Of a DNA stretch of 64,000 nucleotides, positions 21,215 through 33,320 are shown piece after piece. A program made the position numbers and the translations under genes. The notes below the pieces were generated by a model that did not search any database, was not told the origin of the DNA, and saw only the letters and a list, made by a program, of their open reading frames with translations. The DNA is from Multifurca ochricompacta (Eukaryota; Basidiomycota; Agaricomycetes; Russulales; Russulaceae), in NCBI GenBank assembly GCA_022496185.1, contig WTXG01000043.1, positions 62,001 through 126,000 of the forward strand, written 5' to 3'. The first letter of the stretch is position 1. Each line of letters opens with the position of its first letter.

Positions 21215-23898
21215 ATGACGATGTCTCTCGTCCTCATCTGCCTTCTCGTCAGCAACAATTGCACTCCATTGGGCCTCCCATTTATGATACGCACAACTGG
21301 GGACGAACTTCGGTTGTGACCTTGCAGAGGAGATCAAGTTGAAGGACCCTATCAATCTCAGCTCCATCCCCGCATCTCACCTGGCGCTTTGGAAGCCAAA
21401 AGTCTTCTTTCCCGAGCCCCACCCGAGAACATCTCCAGCCATACACAGGGTCTGCACCTGAACGGTGATGAGGATGAATGCATGGCGATCTTTCTGGATA
21501 CCACAGCACCCCTTCATGATTCTATCCATCAGATACCCCATTACCTTTCGATGTTGTTCATGTTGTTGTTCAGCTGCCGCCAGAGCAGCAAGTGCCCGGT
21601 AAATTCTCCATCACCCTTAAGTTTGTTTACCAATTGCTAACTAACATCCTTGCCTTGCATAGCCTTGGGAATTCCTTCCCTTCAGCTCCTTTCTATTGGT
21701 TTGGATAAGTCCACCTACGTTGACGAGATCACATTCAAGATCCCTTCAGTAGAGGATTTTAAAAGGCTGTCGATCGATGATATGGTCATGAACGATGTTC
21801 GGGAGGCGACCTGGGGCAAACTACCTCCCTCTGTTCTGGATTTCTTTCACTCCTTAGACCAGAAACGCGTGATCTTACAAAATGTGAGCATGGCCACCCT
21901 CTCGGAAAAATATATTACTCACTTTACTTTAACATAGTCGCCAGATATCCCGTCTTTATCAGGACGTCTTAATACACCTTTCGAAGAACATTTTCGGCAT
22001 CCAGCAGATTCCAACGAGGCTGCAATGACGACGAAGAGTGAAATTGGGCAATACCTGCACATTCTATCTAGTTCGGAGATCTTGAACGAACACAACTTCC
22101 GAGTCAATAAGGAGGATCAAATCGTTGCCATTTTCTTGCTTGACCTCGCAGGACAATTTCGGCGCCTGGCTAATGAAGAAGGGACTAAAGCTGGGTTGTG
22201 AGTTTTAATCCACTTGGGGCTCTCTTGTGAATTTGGTGATGTCTAATTTATTCTAATAGTAGGACGATTGGCCATTTTCCTTGGTCGCTGAGCCTCAGAG
22301 CGGGAATGTGCAGCGACTGCGGTACACTCCTAGAAGTGGTTTTCGCCTAGAAATCAGGAAATTCCCACATTGTATTCTTGAAGTGGCATCGAGTACGAGA
22401 TCTTCATTGGAAGTGCAACAAGACCTATGGTGCATGATCTTGCAAGCATCATGCCTTGCGAGACTGGGCAATCGACTACGCGACGCGAACCAGTCCAATC
22501 CCGTTGTATCATGGCAATCTTCATTGACTCGAATCTGCAAGCCACGAATATCTGGTATATCAGCCTAATCCATCCAGAAGGGAGGTAAGAAAACAAGGTG
22601 GATGACGTGACATTGATGTATGATTGACTTATATGATTCTGTAGGTTTTGTACCATGAAACCAAGCATGACCTAACGCTTCCATCAAGGGCATTTCGATT
22701 CATCTTCCGGTTGTACAACCTTCTGTCGAGAGTGTTCGTGGATAATGCTAGGTTCCCAAGCTCGTTAATGACAGAGCTGGAGAAATTGGTGAAGGATATC
22801 CCCCCAAATCTACCCATATTGACAGGGCCGAATCGGAAACTGGATTCCAGTACCAGCGGCGCAGAGAGTGATTTTACGATAAGTTGCCAAGCATCAGAGG
22901 GCACACAGCGGCGAGGAGACATTTTTGAAGATCGATCGGTGAGGGAGACTCTTCGGGCTGCTGGATACAAGCTTACCCAGGAAAAGGACTGCCTGGTCCC
23001 TATTCGAGTGCGCATTTCCATTTATCTTTTTGTTCTTCCTCACTTGCAGCTCGCTCACCACTTTGCTTGTCAGCTCAAGTCAACAGTGCGCATAGCGAGT
23101 TCACGTGATGACCCCTTATTGTTTTAAAGCTTCTCAATGACGACTCGAACGAGCTTGAGATCTTACGGTCCCTAAGCGCGATCAAATTACCAGAGAATCA
23201 TGCAATCAAGCTTCATGGGGTTGTTGACCTCGGAATAGGAACTGGAACAGTGATAGTTCTGCCTTGGAGGATGCCACTTGCTGAGTATTGCATCTCATCG
23301 CCCCTGCCCTGGTCAGCGGAACCATTGGAAAATCAATTCTTGGAGGGAGTTGCATTTCTGCATGAACATAACATTGCCCATCTAGACCTGAAGGTTGATA
23401 ATGTGCTCATTGACATTGAGGGTGATAAGCACGATCTGCGACTGTGGATTATCGACTTTGGATTGTCTGTTTTCGTGGAGGACGAAGGAACGACGATTAA
23501 GGGGTATCGCGGGACTCCTGAGTGGACCGCGCCGGAGGTTGGAACGTTAGATGGACCAAGTACAAGGTATAGTCCTATCCTTGCTGACCGGTGGGCTTGC
23601 GGACGGATGCTCGATTATTTCGAGAAGCATCTCCCGAGTGGCCATGGCAGTCAACGCGACATAGGGAGGTTGGGGATTGGACTATTGAGGGAAGATCCGA
23701 GATCAAGGCCATCTGTGAGAGAGGTGTTGGATGGATGGCGAGGCAAGGCAAAGGATGGGACGATGAAACGGAGTGCAGGAGAGGACTGGAGTGATGGGTT
23801 AGAGAAGCGGGCGCGTATAAGTTGGTACGTGTTTTTGTGATTTCGAGAATTGTGTCCTCTCAACTTTGTGATAGTGTGGAGGATATTGTGGATGGATG
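21215..23898 (+). CDS. CRN-type protein with nuclease-like and protein kinase domains, frame-disrupted
   Basis: Crinkler (CRN) proteins carry a ubiquitin-like header followed by restriction-nuclease-like and kinase modules. Here the header is recognised by DLAEEIKLKDPINLSSIPAS with HLALWKPKVFFPE and, before the first intron, DVVHVVVQLPPEQQVP. Exon 1 ends at 21598 (intron 21599-21662). The next exons (21663 on) are open and phase-consistent (SIGLDKSTYVDEITFKIPS; LLDLAGQFRRLANEEG). The 22280-22600 part (FRLEIRKFPHCILEVAS, ASCLARLGNRLR, IFIDSNLQATNIWYISL) resembles a PD-(D/E)xK-like core. The kinase part (22648-23007, 23130-23824, 23875-23898) has HLDLKVDNVL (catalytic Asp), DFGLS and GTPEWTAPE, but no clear Gly loop. 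One-base disruptions occur in the header, at 21520-21521 and near 22480, and the splice phases near 22200-22260 and 22640 do not close. The header has extra bases compared with its relative at 26213. Confidence 0.72.
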
Positions 23899-24120
23899 AA
23901 AAAGTCGGCAATCAGGAGTGCAGTAAATAGGAATTTGATCGAGTGCTCTTAGCTTAGGTATGGTATTACATAGAGGTCTTGTAGATGTAGACACATGAGA
24001 GAAGGCAAGTACCCGGGCGGTGTATTATTACCTGTAATGATTGTATAGCGATTACGAGTTCCTGGGTGTAAATAGCCCTATTTGATTGATGAATCAATCC
24101 GAATGTAATGCAAACCTAAT
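23899..24120. other. Short intergenic stretch between convergent genes
   Basis: Lies between the kinase stop (+) and the CVNH copy 2 stop (-). Nothing else seen. Confidence 0.5.
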
Positions 24121-24733
24121 CTATGTGCCCTTCCAAACACGATACTCCCCTTCACGATACGTGTTCCTCAGCCGTACCTCTTCCCTCTTCTGATACTCCT
24201 CCTCTTGACGCTTCCGATCTGCATCAATTATAATAGTTATCCCCGGTCCACCGAGTCCGGGAAACTTAGGCGCATGGTCAATTAACCAGTTCCAAAAGCC
24301 GGACGGCTCTCTAGATCAAAAGCGTCAGACTAGGGATCGAGTCCCCGAGTCCCCTCTGTTGAAATAGAAAAAAAACGCACGGCGCATGCAAGACAAACTC
24401 GAGTACACCCTTGTTGTTCCGGACGTAGGGATCAATGTCGAGTTCGGTCTCTTTCCACTCTTCTTTCCACCAGAACAACCACCCAGTCCTCCACTTTACG
24501 CTTGCCTTGAGTACTGTGCCCTCCATGCGCAAGTTTCGCATCCATTCGCTGTCTTCGCCGTTTCCGAATCCAACCGGAGCGACGTCAGTTGGCCTAATTT
24601 CGCGGTCGATGCGAAGGCAGTGTAAAAGGTCGAGCGTAGAGTAGCGCGTCTCTCCGGATGGAAGTTTACAATTAGCCCAGAGAGTGAGGGGGCGCGAGAA
24701 GCCGAAAGAGGTACAGGAATCCCTGAGCGACAT
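24121..24733 (-). CDS. CVNH-like protein, copy 2
   Basis: Duplicate of the 11893-12490 gene, with identical exon lengths (353 and 190 nt) and the same phase: exon 1 24381-24733, exon 2 24121-24310, donor GTGCGT, acceptor CTAG; 180 residues. Domain marks: CTSFGFSRPLTLWANC, STLDLLHCLRI, MEGTVLKASVKWRTGW, and NNKGVLEFV. The exon-2 extension is conserved (FWNWL, GLGGPG, DADRKRQEEEYQKREE, VWKGT), which argues that it is translated in both. I start at ATG 24733 rather than the upstream ATG 24778, because a TATA box overlaps the latter and the former aligns with copy 1. No signal peptide, so a cytosolic lectin-like protein is likely. Carbohydrate binding is inferred from the family only. Confidence 0.8.
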
Positions 24734-24775
24734 ATGGATAATGGTGGAAAAAAAGCGACGTATGAGCCTGGAGGT

Positions 24776-24783
24776 CATTTATA
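24776..24783 (-). promoter_or_regulatory. TATA box overlapping an upstream ATG, CVNH copy 2
   Basis: TATAAATG on the minus strand. The ATG inside it would precede any TATA-directed transcription start, which supports using ATG 24733, about 45 nt downstream. Copy 1 has its TATA box at the equivalent distance. Confidence 0.5.
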
Positions 24784-25799
24784 CATTTTTATTGATTTAG
24801 CGGTCAGACAAAACCGACGGTTGTTCTCTGCGGTTTTTCTCCGGCGCATGGCGTTGAAGGAATGAAAACGCCGGTTTGATCGCGCGTTGCATGCTTCGCT
24901 TGACTTGACAGTAATTCAGGAGTCGTGCGCCTATCTGCCCTGTGGCACGTTCTTACAAAGTCTCACGCCACACGTTATCTCACCCGTTGACCTGGCTGGT
25001 CATAAGGGAATTAAGGGACAGAAACTGTCCAAGTAGAATAATGCCAGCGGGTCCCGCTGAGATTACACCCGAGCCGCCCACAATTACGCCTTCTTTTATG
25101 ACCACCCTAACAGTACCAAAAGTGTATAAGGCAGATTGCGATTTGCTGTTTGTTCGTTCTGGCCCCGGAAATCACTTTCCGGGCTATTTTTAGGTTCAGG
25201 AGGTACAGTACCTAGAATGACTAGCTCATTCTATGCACTGAAGGCATCAACCATTTGCTACGAAGTAGGTGTTTTTTTTTTTTTTTGAATCGAAAAGTAA
25301 GGTGTTGTATGATTGTGAGACCGTGTGAGTTCAAAGCAGAGAGAGGTTCGAGGACAAGGGTTTGTTAGTGGTTCACAACACAGCAATGAAAATAGCATTG
25401 ATAATGTCAAATGCGTCGATGAGGCCGATGTTACGGTCGGAGGCCATATTGTACATAGATTCGATGCTTCAAGAGTTGGGGGTTCTGATGGACAGAAAAT
25501 AAGGATTCAAACAGCTAGCCCATACACAGTATGAGTTAGAGAATGGGAAAGCAGATAGAATTCAATACCGGAAGTGTAAAGGAGCTCAAATCTGTAAAGA
25601 CTGGAGCTGAGATGACACTGCCTTAAATATATGTTGGGCATAGTTAATAAGAAAACCCATTGAAGCTACAAGAAGGACCATGGTCTGTAGTGTACATTGT
25701 ACAAGAACGTGTCGAGGGCGCTGCCGAAGAGAAGAATATATCATGTGTAACAGCCAAAATGCGTCGAATGTGTTAAATATGTCAGATACATCCAGTAAT
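24784..25799. other. Intergenic, unassigned
   Basis: Upstream region of CVNH copy 2 and the sequence beyond the truncated CRN relative. A poly-T run at 25271-25286. No gene recognised. Confidence 0.4.
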
Positions 25800-26213
25800 T
25801 GATAACAAACCTAAGGATGGAGAATTAACTGGGAACTTGCTGCTCTCGCAGCAGCTGAACAACAACATGAATAGACACCGAAAGGTAATGGGGTATCTAA
25901 TGGATAGAATTCATCAAGAGATGCAGTGGTATCTACTCCGATGGCGTTTCGTTCATTCGGAGAAGCGTTCCAGTCGCAAATGGTCTACATGGCTCACAAG
26001 GTCATCTTCTGGGGAGATGGGAAAGAAGTCATTCAGCTTCCAAAGTGTCAGGTCTGATGAATCGATGTGACCAAGTCTAGTAGTGTTTTTCGACTTGATC
26101 GCCTTTGCAAGGTCACCACAGAGTTCGTCCCCGTTATCCTTATCAGGAATGGGAGGCCAATGGATTGCAGGTGTTGCTGACGAGAAGCAGAAGAGGATGA
26201 GAGACATCGTCAT
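25800..26213 (-). pseudogene. Truncated CRN header, relative of the 21215-23898 gene
   Basis: The ORF from ATG 26213 is a clean Crinkler header: MTMSLILFCFSSATP, NGDELCGDLAKAIKSKN and SSDLTLWKLNDFFPI (the LxLWK hallmark). It is in inverted orientation to the 21215 gene. Nucleotide similarity continues through the part encoding the LPF...HVVVQL block (about 25855-25905) and into the first bases of the following intron (to about 25800), then stops. The frame is broken after the header (stop at about 25953) and no nuclease or kinase part follows. It is best seen as a duplicated CRN 5' end that lost its effector domains. Confidence 0.7.
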
Positions 26214-27230
26214 CTAAGAGGAATGATGGTTGCGGCTTTTGCGTGTGTTGAGTTGAGAAGTCACGCGGCAACCTTTCCCACGAACATCTTTCCTTTTTAG
26301 TAGTCACTCTTCACATTCAATTTATCGGCCTAGGCCATCTCAATGAAGCGACGCAATCGGCCTTTTTATTTTTAATCGCAATTGATGATATCCATCTCTG
26401 CTTCCACGCGGCGTCAAGTCTAGTGCCTCCACCTGGTCAGCTCTCATCCCGCTTAATCAGGCCCTTTCCCTCGTAGGCCACATCACCCCACACTTTCCAT
26501 GGACCCCTTGTCAGTGAGCAACCATCGCTAGCCCTCCGCAGATGAGTCTCCATGTCTCTACCTACCTACGCTGGATGAGAACTTGTGCACCGCGTATACT
26601 TGATCTTTTTGGATGAATGCTTACATAGTCAAACAAATACTGGTATTGGCTAGTTGGCAGAATCAATCAACCTGTCTCAGCCCACGACGTTTTATGGATG
26701 GATGATGAAAATACCTCCACCTATTTCTTGAGATTATGATGATGTAACTCATACCTCGAAGAAAAGCCACGGTCTGCACGTATCTTGGCCAAATTTCCGT
26801 GCCTTCTTGGATACGCACCGCTTTTTTAAAACCCGATCTCTCCGTCAGTTTCTCATCCTAATTTCACACACGGCCCCTACTCAGAGAAAAAGAAAGAGGG
26901 CCCTATTGAGGGAACTACTGAAGTAGTTTCGTCCCAAATAAAAAACATTCGTCCGAGCATGCGAGACTGAGAGGGCGACTGGCCCCGAGTTGAGATCCTT
27001 GGATTCCTACCACAAAAGCAGCTAGCTGCACTTACATCCAAAAAATATTTGATTCCCAGAGACCCGGTTTGCTTAGAACAGGTATACGTTTTCCAGAATT
27101 TGTGTATAAGCCCACATCTTGACTGATTGTCATTATTATTATCATTATTAAGTTACAATGTTACTAATGTACGGATTTGCGTTGTTCCTTTAATTAGAAG
27201 TGTGGCGTACTGGTTTGAAGCAAACCTTCC
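26214..27230. other. Intergenic, nothing recognised
   Basis: No conserved coding motif. Contains several direct GATGGATGATGA-type short repeats near 26695 and an ATTATTATCATTATTA stretch at 27130-27150. Confidence 0.4.
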
Positions 27231-29212
27231 TCATAACTCAAATTTGAATCCCCCAGCAAGGCCCATCACATCCTTTGGATCAACCGCCCGTTGATCGCGC
27301 CCAACCTGGGCAGATTAGCTCCATACATATTCTCCACTGGGGTGTCAAAAAGGGCGTAGTTCGGGTAAACGGCCGCGTGCGACACATTTTGCCCATCTGC
27401 AATTGCTGCGGCTGTCACGGCATCGGAGTAATTGCGCAGCGCCCGTGCCACGGTGGCATCCAGAGAAGCGTTACTAAATGTGAAAGTGACAGCAGTGGGG
27501 AAGATAGCTTGGGAGCGATCTGGTGGGTACGCCGAATCGGAGCCATGAGAGAACAAGTCACTGTCGAAAGGTTCCATAGTAGCGGCAACAAACGTATTCT
27601 CGTCCAGAGCGCTGAGCTTTGCTCCCCAAAACTGTTTATGCGACCAATTAATACAGATGGTTCTGGTATACGCTTATAGAGTACCGTACCAGGGTCTGGT
27701 TTACAATCGCATCGATGACAGAGGAGGAATATTGCGCGATTGGGACACCGTTGAAGTAACCGCTGAATTGCTCAATCAGCCACGTAAAGCCGCGAGCGCC
27801 GTAGGCGGATAACTGACCGAGCAGTAGGCGGGCTATTTATGAAATGCAAACTGTTGAACAGATCGACGAATGATCTCGTCGATACATCCGACTGATTGGT
27901 AGGGATCGCCAGGAAATCGTCGAAAATACCCGGGGGGGTGTAGGAGCATCGTAGAAGATAACAGCTGAGGAAATAGCCTTAGGGAAGATTTAGCCAGTGA
28001 CTTGCCCAGGTGTGAAGGTAACATACCCCGTTGGGAGTATAGAAAATACCAGCATTCAAAGCAGCCTTTGTGTCTTTCTTCTGCTGGAATTTCACGACGG
28101 CTTCCTTCACGTGCTCCAGTTGGTCGACAGTGTAATTACGAGTACCACCCTGTCGAAAGACGGCATGGGTAACCCTGAACCAAAAACATGACATGGAAGG
28201 TTCAGATCCTCACCCATACTTGGCCTTGAGGAATCGCCTTGTAGGAGAACTTGGTCACAATGCCCTGTCAATCAGTCAGCCGACCGCTTGGCCAATTATG
28301 CAAGCCAGAGACGCACAAAGTTATTTCCTCCTCCCTAACAAGGTGCGAACTTCGTTAAAATAGTTCTGTTCGGCATGTCCAATCACTTACTCTAAGAGCG
28401 AACCACAAATCTTCATTCTTTGACGTCACATTTGTAATGGTCCCATTTGGTAGGACGAGCTCGTATCCCGCCATATTGTCTACTGTCAGTCCATACTGGC
28501 TACTCATAAAAGCAAAACCTGAAACGCGAATTCACGATCACACTCAGTAGGCTTCTTGAGAGTTGCGCTTCACTCACCGCCGCCGAGAGTTAGACCAGCA
28601 ATGCCAACAGTCGGGATGCGCCCGGCAACCACATTCAGTCCAGTTGGCGCTAAAGCTGTATACGTCTGATCCATGGTAAGACCAGATCCCACGTCGATGG
28701 TCTCAGTAGCGTTATTGACTTGTGTTTGGTTAAAGCGCGTCATGGAAATCTCAACGCCACTGGTCGAAGAGAATCCAGGATTGGCTGAATGCCCTCCGCT
28801 TTTCACCCCGAAAGGTGTGCGAGTCGACCCAAGATGCGTAGCTACCAAAGCACGTGGTGAGCAGAGACTATCATCGATGAAAGGGGCACCATACGATCAC
28901 GCTAACATCGCTGCCGAGCCAGGTTCAACTGAGCAAGCGGAAGGTTCAAATGCTGAGGCGAGAGAGTGTTCGTTGTCAGCGATATACTGAGATGAGTCTT
29001 TGTTCCCGTGTCAACTAGTTTCTGGTTGATGACTGAGGAAACGGTTTTTACGCACTAGGATAGAACACCTGTGACGCGCTGGAAACAGAGGATGCGATTT
29101 TGCGACAAGTATTCTGAAAATGAGTTGAGTTGTGCTTGTCTCTGGCCACAGAAAAGCCTTGCGCGAGCGATCCAAGGGAAAATGCGACAACTAGAAAGGT
29201 CGTCGAGAGCAT
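27231..29212 (-). CDS. Secreted FAD-linked oxidase (berberine bridge enzyme-like)
   Basis: BBE-like oxidases use covalently bound FAD to oxidise sugars, alcohols or natural products. Exon 1 (29056-29212) encodes a signal peptide (MLSTTFLVVAFSLGSLAQ). The FAD_binding_4 domain follows with RTPFGVKSGGHSANPGFS (the His that typically tethers FAD), TGLNVVAGRIPTVGIAGLTL and LGGGE, then YGLTVDNMAGYELVLPNGTI with NEDLWFALR, and GIVTKFSYKAIPQGQVW. The C-terminal BBE segment reads YPNYALFDTPVENMYGANLP and then a DPKDVMGLAGGFKF end, stopping at 27231-27233. Several introns lie between these blocks; I give the span only. Two one-base shortages break the frame, at 28909 and in the C3 run 27287-27289. The family is clear; the substrate is not. 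Confidence 0.82.
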
Positions 29213-32156
29213 GATGGTTAGAAAGATGGAGGCCGGATTTGTGTAGCGGTTTACGACCCATCATTTGCCTTTTTATTTCGCGCCTATTCCAGGGGAGATG
29301 ATAGACGGAAGTTCCCCGCTACTGATCGATAGTGTACACGCAAACTCGGCCATCCCTAAGCCACACAGCTTGTGCTTAATGGATGGGGTAATCTTCAGCG
29401 CAAAATTACGCTGCTACCCTCCGACCAGCGCGGAAATAATAATCCTAGTAAGTTAGTAAGGTTGCAAGGGTTTCCACCTTTTATGACAATTATCTCCGAT
29501 CCGAGAAATGGAGAGTGATAGTGGGAGCTGGGAGCTCTAGAAACACGCCAATGGTGCAACTACATGGGGCATACACTGACTGACGCTGGATTTACGTGAC
29601 AATTACACGTTAATCAAGTCAAAGCAGGATTTGTGAAATCTTATTAACAGCAGTGGTTCAAAACCCCTTAACGGACGACGTCATACCGAACCATAGAGTT
29701 TTGAATCGCAAAAGAATTCGGTAGCTGTAGAAACGAAGGCGCCAGACTTGCCAGAGGATCCTGTGATCAAATCTACAATACCTCAAAGGGAAGAGCCAAC
29801 TTTTTTGCTTAATCGCAGAACGCGTGAATTGATGTAGATCCGTGCGGGCGACGCATGAAGAACGGCGGTGACTTTGGGACAGTCACCTCCACCAGTGACC
29901 CACAGTGCGGTTGGCTCATGGTTGATGGAGACGGAGACTCCAAGTTGTCTTAACATGTACATGCACAAATTATGTTATAAAGCAAGCATTCATGACTTTG
30001 ATGTAGTGAGTCATAAGTTCATTCGAATCGACTTATGACGCTGAGTAAATCAGATAATCCTCTGGCCCAAAGGGCTTCAACTGTGACTAGTCAGTATTAA
30101 GGTGTTTATTGGTGGACATGTTCCCGCACTACGTGCAGTTCAAGCGTATTAACTTGAGTACCGCTATCCACTCCCCCCTTGATCTTGCACCAACTATATC
30201 CTATCCTAAATGGGCTGGTTTGGGGGTGTTTAGGACATCTAACGGGGATCGTGTGCGAGCTGGCCAGATTGATTGCGTTGCTTTTGCAGTGGTTCTCTCT
30301 CTCGTCACCAGCGCCTGAACATATGTCCATATTCACCCCATCCAACGAGTTGGCGGATCAGTTTCGTCAAAGCAACTTAATCATGTCTCCCGCCGGCGAA
30401 GTCGTAGTTCCACCATGGAAGGTGCTTACAATTCTGTCGGGATGCTTGATTGCAGCCTGAAGATCAGAAATGATGAAATAGCAGAAAATTAGTCACTGCG
30501 CATGTCAGCAATGATTGATAATGAGATAAATGGTGCGAAGCGAGAATACGAAAACCGCAACTCAGAGGAGCTGTTCCATTTATTTTATTAGATTTTCTGT
30601 AGCAATCAGTGCAACCAAGAGAGGGTTCCCAGTGGGCTGGAATATTTAAGGGGCAGGTAGGCGTGTGTCCTTATCGAGAGTCGTTGAGTTGAACAACATA
30701 GCCATAGCACGCCTCCACGTGATCGGCCACCAGGACAGCGGACCATTCGGTAGGTCTTTGGTGACTCACTTGCGCTCACTCGAATCTTTAGATCTTGGCT
30801 GCAAATATGATTTACGACGCAATGCGCCTTCTCCATCCCTGGCTCCCGAGTGTACGTGCACATTCTCGCCATGTCAAGGATGAATCAATCCAAATTTCGT
30901 CAGTGGTACAGGGCGCGAGGAGGACGCTTGTCTTTGGTGTGTGAAATTACTAAATGCATTCAAAGAGATCGTAAGATGGCGGTGCAAAGACATAAATAGA
31001 AGGGTTTGCTCCGTGGTGGAGCTGCGCAGTATGTTTCATGGGTCATTCGAGGGTATCAACCTCGTCATGCGCTGACTCCAAAACCATGCTTGGTGCGTGG
31101 TAGTCATGCGCACGAGTCCAGAGATGGATGACCCGTAATGGTTTCAAGTCAACGCCCTGTCAGATGAACCTTTAGCGATGAATACCAGGGTTCGTCACCC
31201 AATTTTGTGGAGCGCCGCTCATAGATGGTCTCCACCAGCACCTTTATGTCGTTCTCTTCGTCATCCAACCTGACGAGCATGCGGCCATATCGCTGTTGAG
31301 TTCCACTCTGGCTTAAGTGTCAGATTGCATCTCTATTAAAAACAGAGTGCACATTGACGGATGTAGGGGCAACGTCAACACTCGCGTCATCTTCGTTGCA
31401 AAGCCGTTTGTTACGAGAGTCGGGTGTGGGAGTATTCCTTTTCGGGAGATTCGCATTCTTAGGAAGACCTTTCATTAAATGTCCATACAAGGTGGTGAAG
31501 GAAGCAATATCAGCTCAAGTCGTAGCCCGGGAAAGCTCCCTCGTGGTCAAGAGTCGGGTCACGAGTACTTCTCCTTCGTGTCTCAAGTGGGCAAAGCACT
31601 ACATTTCAAGTTAGCCTACACCCAAGCTCTGCCCGGCCTGCGTCCGGACAGCCTGAGGCCGCCTTCGATCCCCCATTCTTGTCTGCGCCTCGATAGTAGT
31701 CGGTGCAAGACTAGCACTCACCCTATCTTTTCGAGTCTACGTTATTTACTATTAGCTGCCAGCTTGGTTTGGAGCTTCCCATCACTGCCTATATGATCCC
31801 AGCTAACAACACCAAGCGGTTGAAATATTCACAATGCGAAGACCATCTGGCGTTGAAACTCGGCGTGGATGACTGCCTGATCCTATCTTCCCGTCTTTTC
31901 TCCAGTACCTGCTCTCAGGCAACAAATCAAACTGAAACTCTGTCTCCTCTCCTGCTGTCCCAAATAACCGAGCTTACGTACAAAAAGGGTCAATATTGTT
32001 CGGTTTCGAAGACGAGAGACGCTGGGGGTCGTCGTTAAATTAGCTCATTCTTCGCACGCTGCGCGAAACGAGACGATCAACAACACGCCAGGGCATTGTT
32101 TCAAAACTGCCATTACAGACATCCCCCAACGACTCTTCACAATTTATATAACGTCT
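29213..32156. other. About 3 kb without a gene I can support
   Basis: Open frames here (for example 29265-29456, 30106-30460, 31354-31614, 31769-32038) show no family motif and no convincing exon chain. The 31769-32038 frame could be a 5' exon of the hypothetical gene at 32157. Nothing repeated was noticed. Confidence 0.4.
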
Positions 32157-32697
32157 ATGAACGCGCAACGACTGACTTCACGGCGGACGCTCGACGACTA
32201 TCACAGGAATCATAATTTACTATTCAGTTTACACAGCCTTGGTTCACAATCGCACTTCGTTGACAATTATTCTGTCACTCTTCGGTCTATTTCATCAGAC
32301 ACTAAAATTACTAAGGATGTGGCCAGAAGACGTATTCTTTTGTGGGTCGGGAAGGACGAGAAGCATGAAAACGAAGACAACATCATATCGCTCACCTTTG
32401 ATCTATTATTCGTATTCTGGGAGTGGAAGCGGCGAGGGTCCTATAATAACAGTGAAGTTATCGTTATCAAAAGCTCCGAACTCAATTGGAGCGAGCCTGA
32501 GCGAGTCACGCTAGGAACCAAGATTCTGCGGGGGGATGAGGAAACCCTCGAGTATAGATTTGCAAAGGTATTTTCCGAGGTTCTCGTTCCATGACGTCTT
32601 GCAGGGCAAGACAATCCTCGATAAAATTACCATCCATGACATTGACGACCTTATCCCCTCATGGATTGAAAATGCACTCAACAATGCAAAGTTCTAA
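32157..32697 (+). CDS. Hypothetical protein, two visible exons
   Basis: Exon 32157-32567 ends in AAG|GTATTT and exon 32605-32697 begins after CTTGCAG in phase, giving about 167 residues from ATG 32157 to TAA at 32695-32697. The C-terminal part reads VTLGTKILRGDEETLEYRF then GKTILDKITIHDIDDLIPSW. The intron would be only 37 nt. The protein is mixed-charge with no signal peptide, membrane segment or known motif. More 5' exons may exist. I do not recognise the family. Confidence 0.35.
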
Positions 32698-33320
32698 GTG
32701 TCTGACTCAGAGACACAAGTAAAACCACGAGAGATGTACACAAATTTTCGCCGAAGTGTGAAACCTCCAGAAGATAGAAACGCTTGCATCCGCGAGTCCC
32801 TTAGCCTCTCACTAGCGTTACTCGCACCGAGGTTGGTGGAAAAATACTGACCCGACGTCATGCGATTATCTCAGGAAGTGTGAGAATGCCTCGGCAAGAC
32901 TTCGAGGGATTTTGAGGGATTACTGCCTCCATGTGATTATGAACTCATCGCTGAGCTGGCTGCGGATATCTGGTGCTTTGGCAGGCACCAAAAACAACAG
33001 GACGAGAACTGGAAACTGCGCAAGGATAGGTGTATCGGTCATGCCAAAAATTTATTGGGACAATGTAGAGATGCAATAAACGAGTGTGTTGAAAGATTCA
33101 ATTTTAGCGATTAACATTAACATGCCATGCCAATATTCGGTCCCTGGGACCGAGATAGACAAATTTCTGGTCACAAAAGTTTACGCGATGTATTGAGAAA
33201 GTATGAATAGACCCAGCTAGATGTGTCTATGGAGGAACAGGAGGAAGTCACGGATGATGATATGGATACCGCAGTGTGAGGATGTCTTGGGCGTTGGACA
33301 TGAAACCAAGTTACCTTACT
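32698..33320. other. Intergenic, nothing recognised
   Basis: No coding motif or repeat seen before the MITE-like element. Confidence 0.4.

Noticed and set aside
24778..24778. Upstream ATG as the start of CVNH copy 2
   Set aside because: It sits inside the TATA box, and the extra 15 residues have no counterpart in copy 1.
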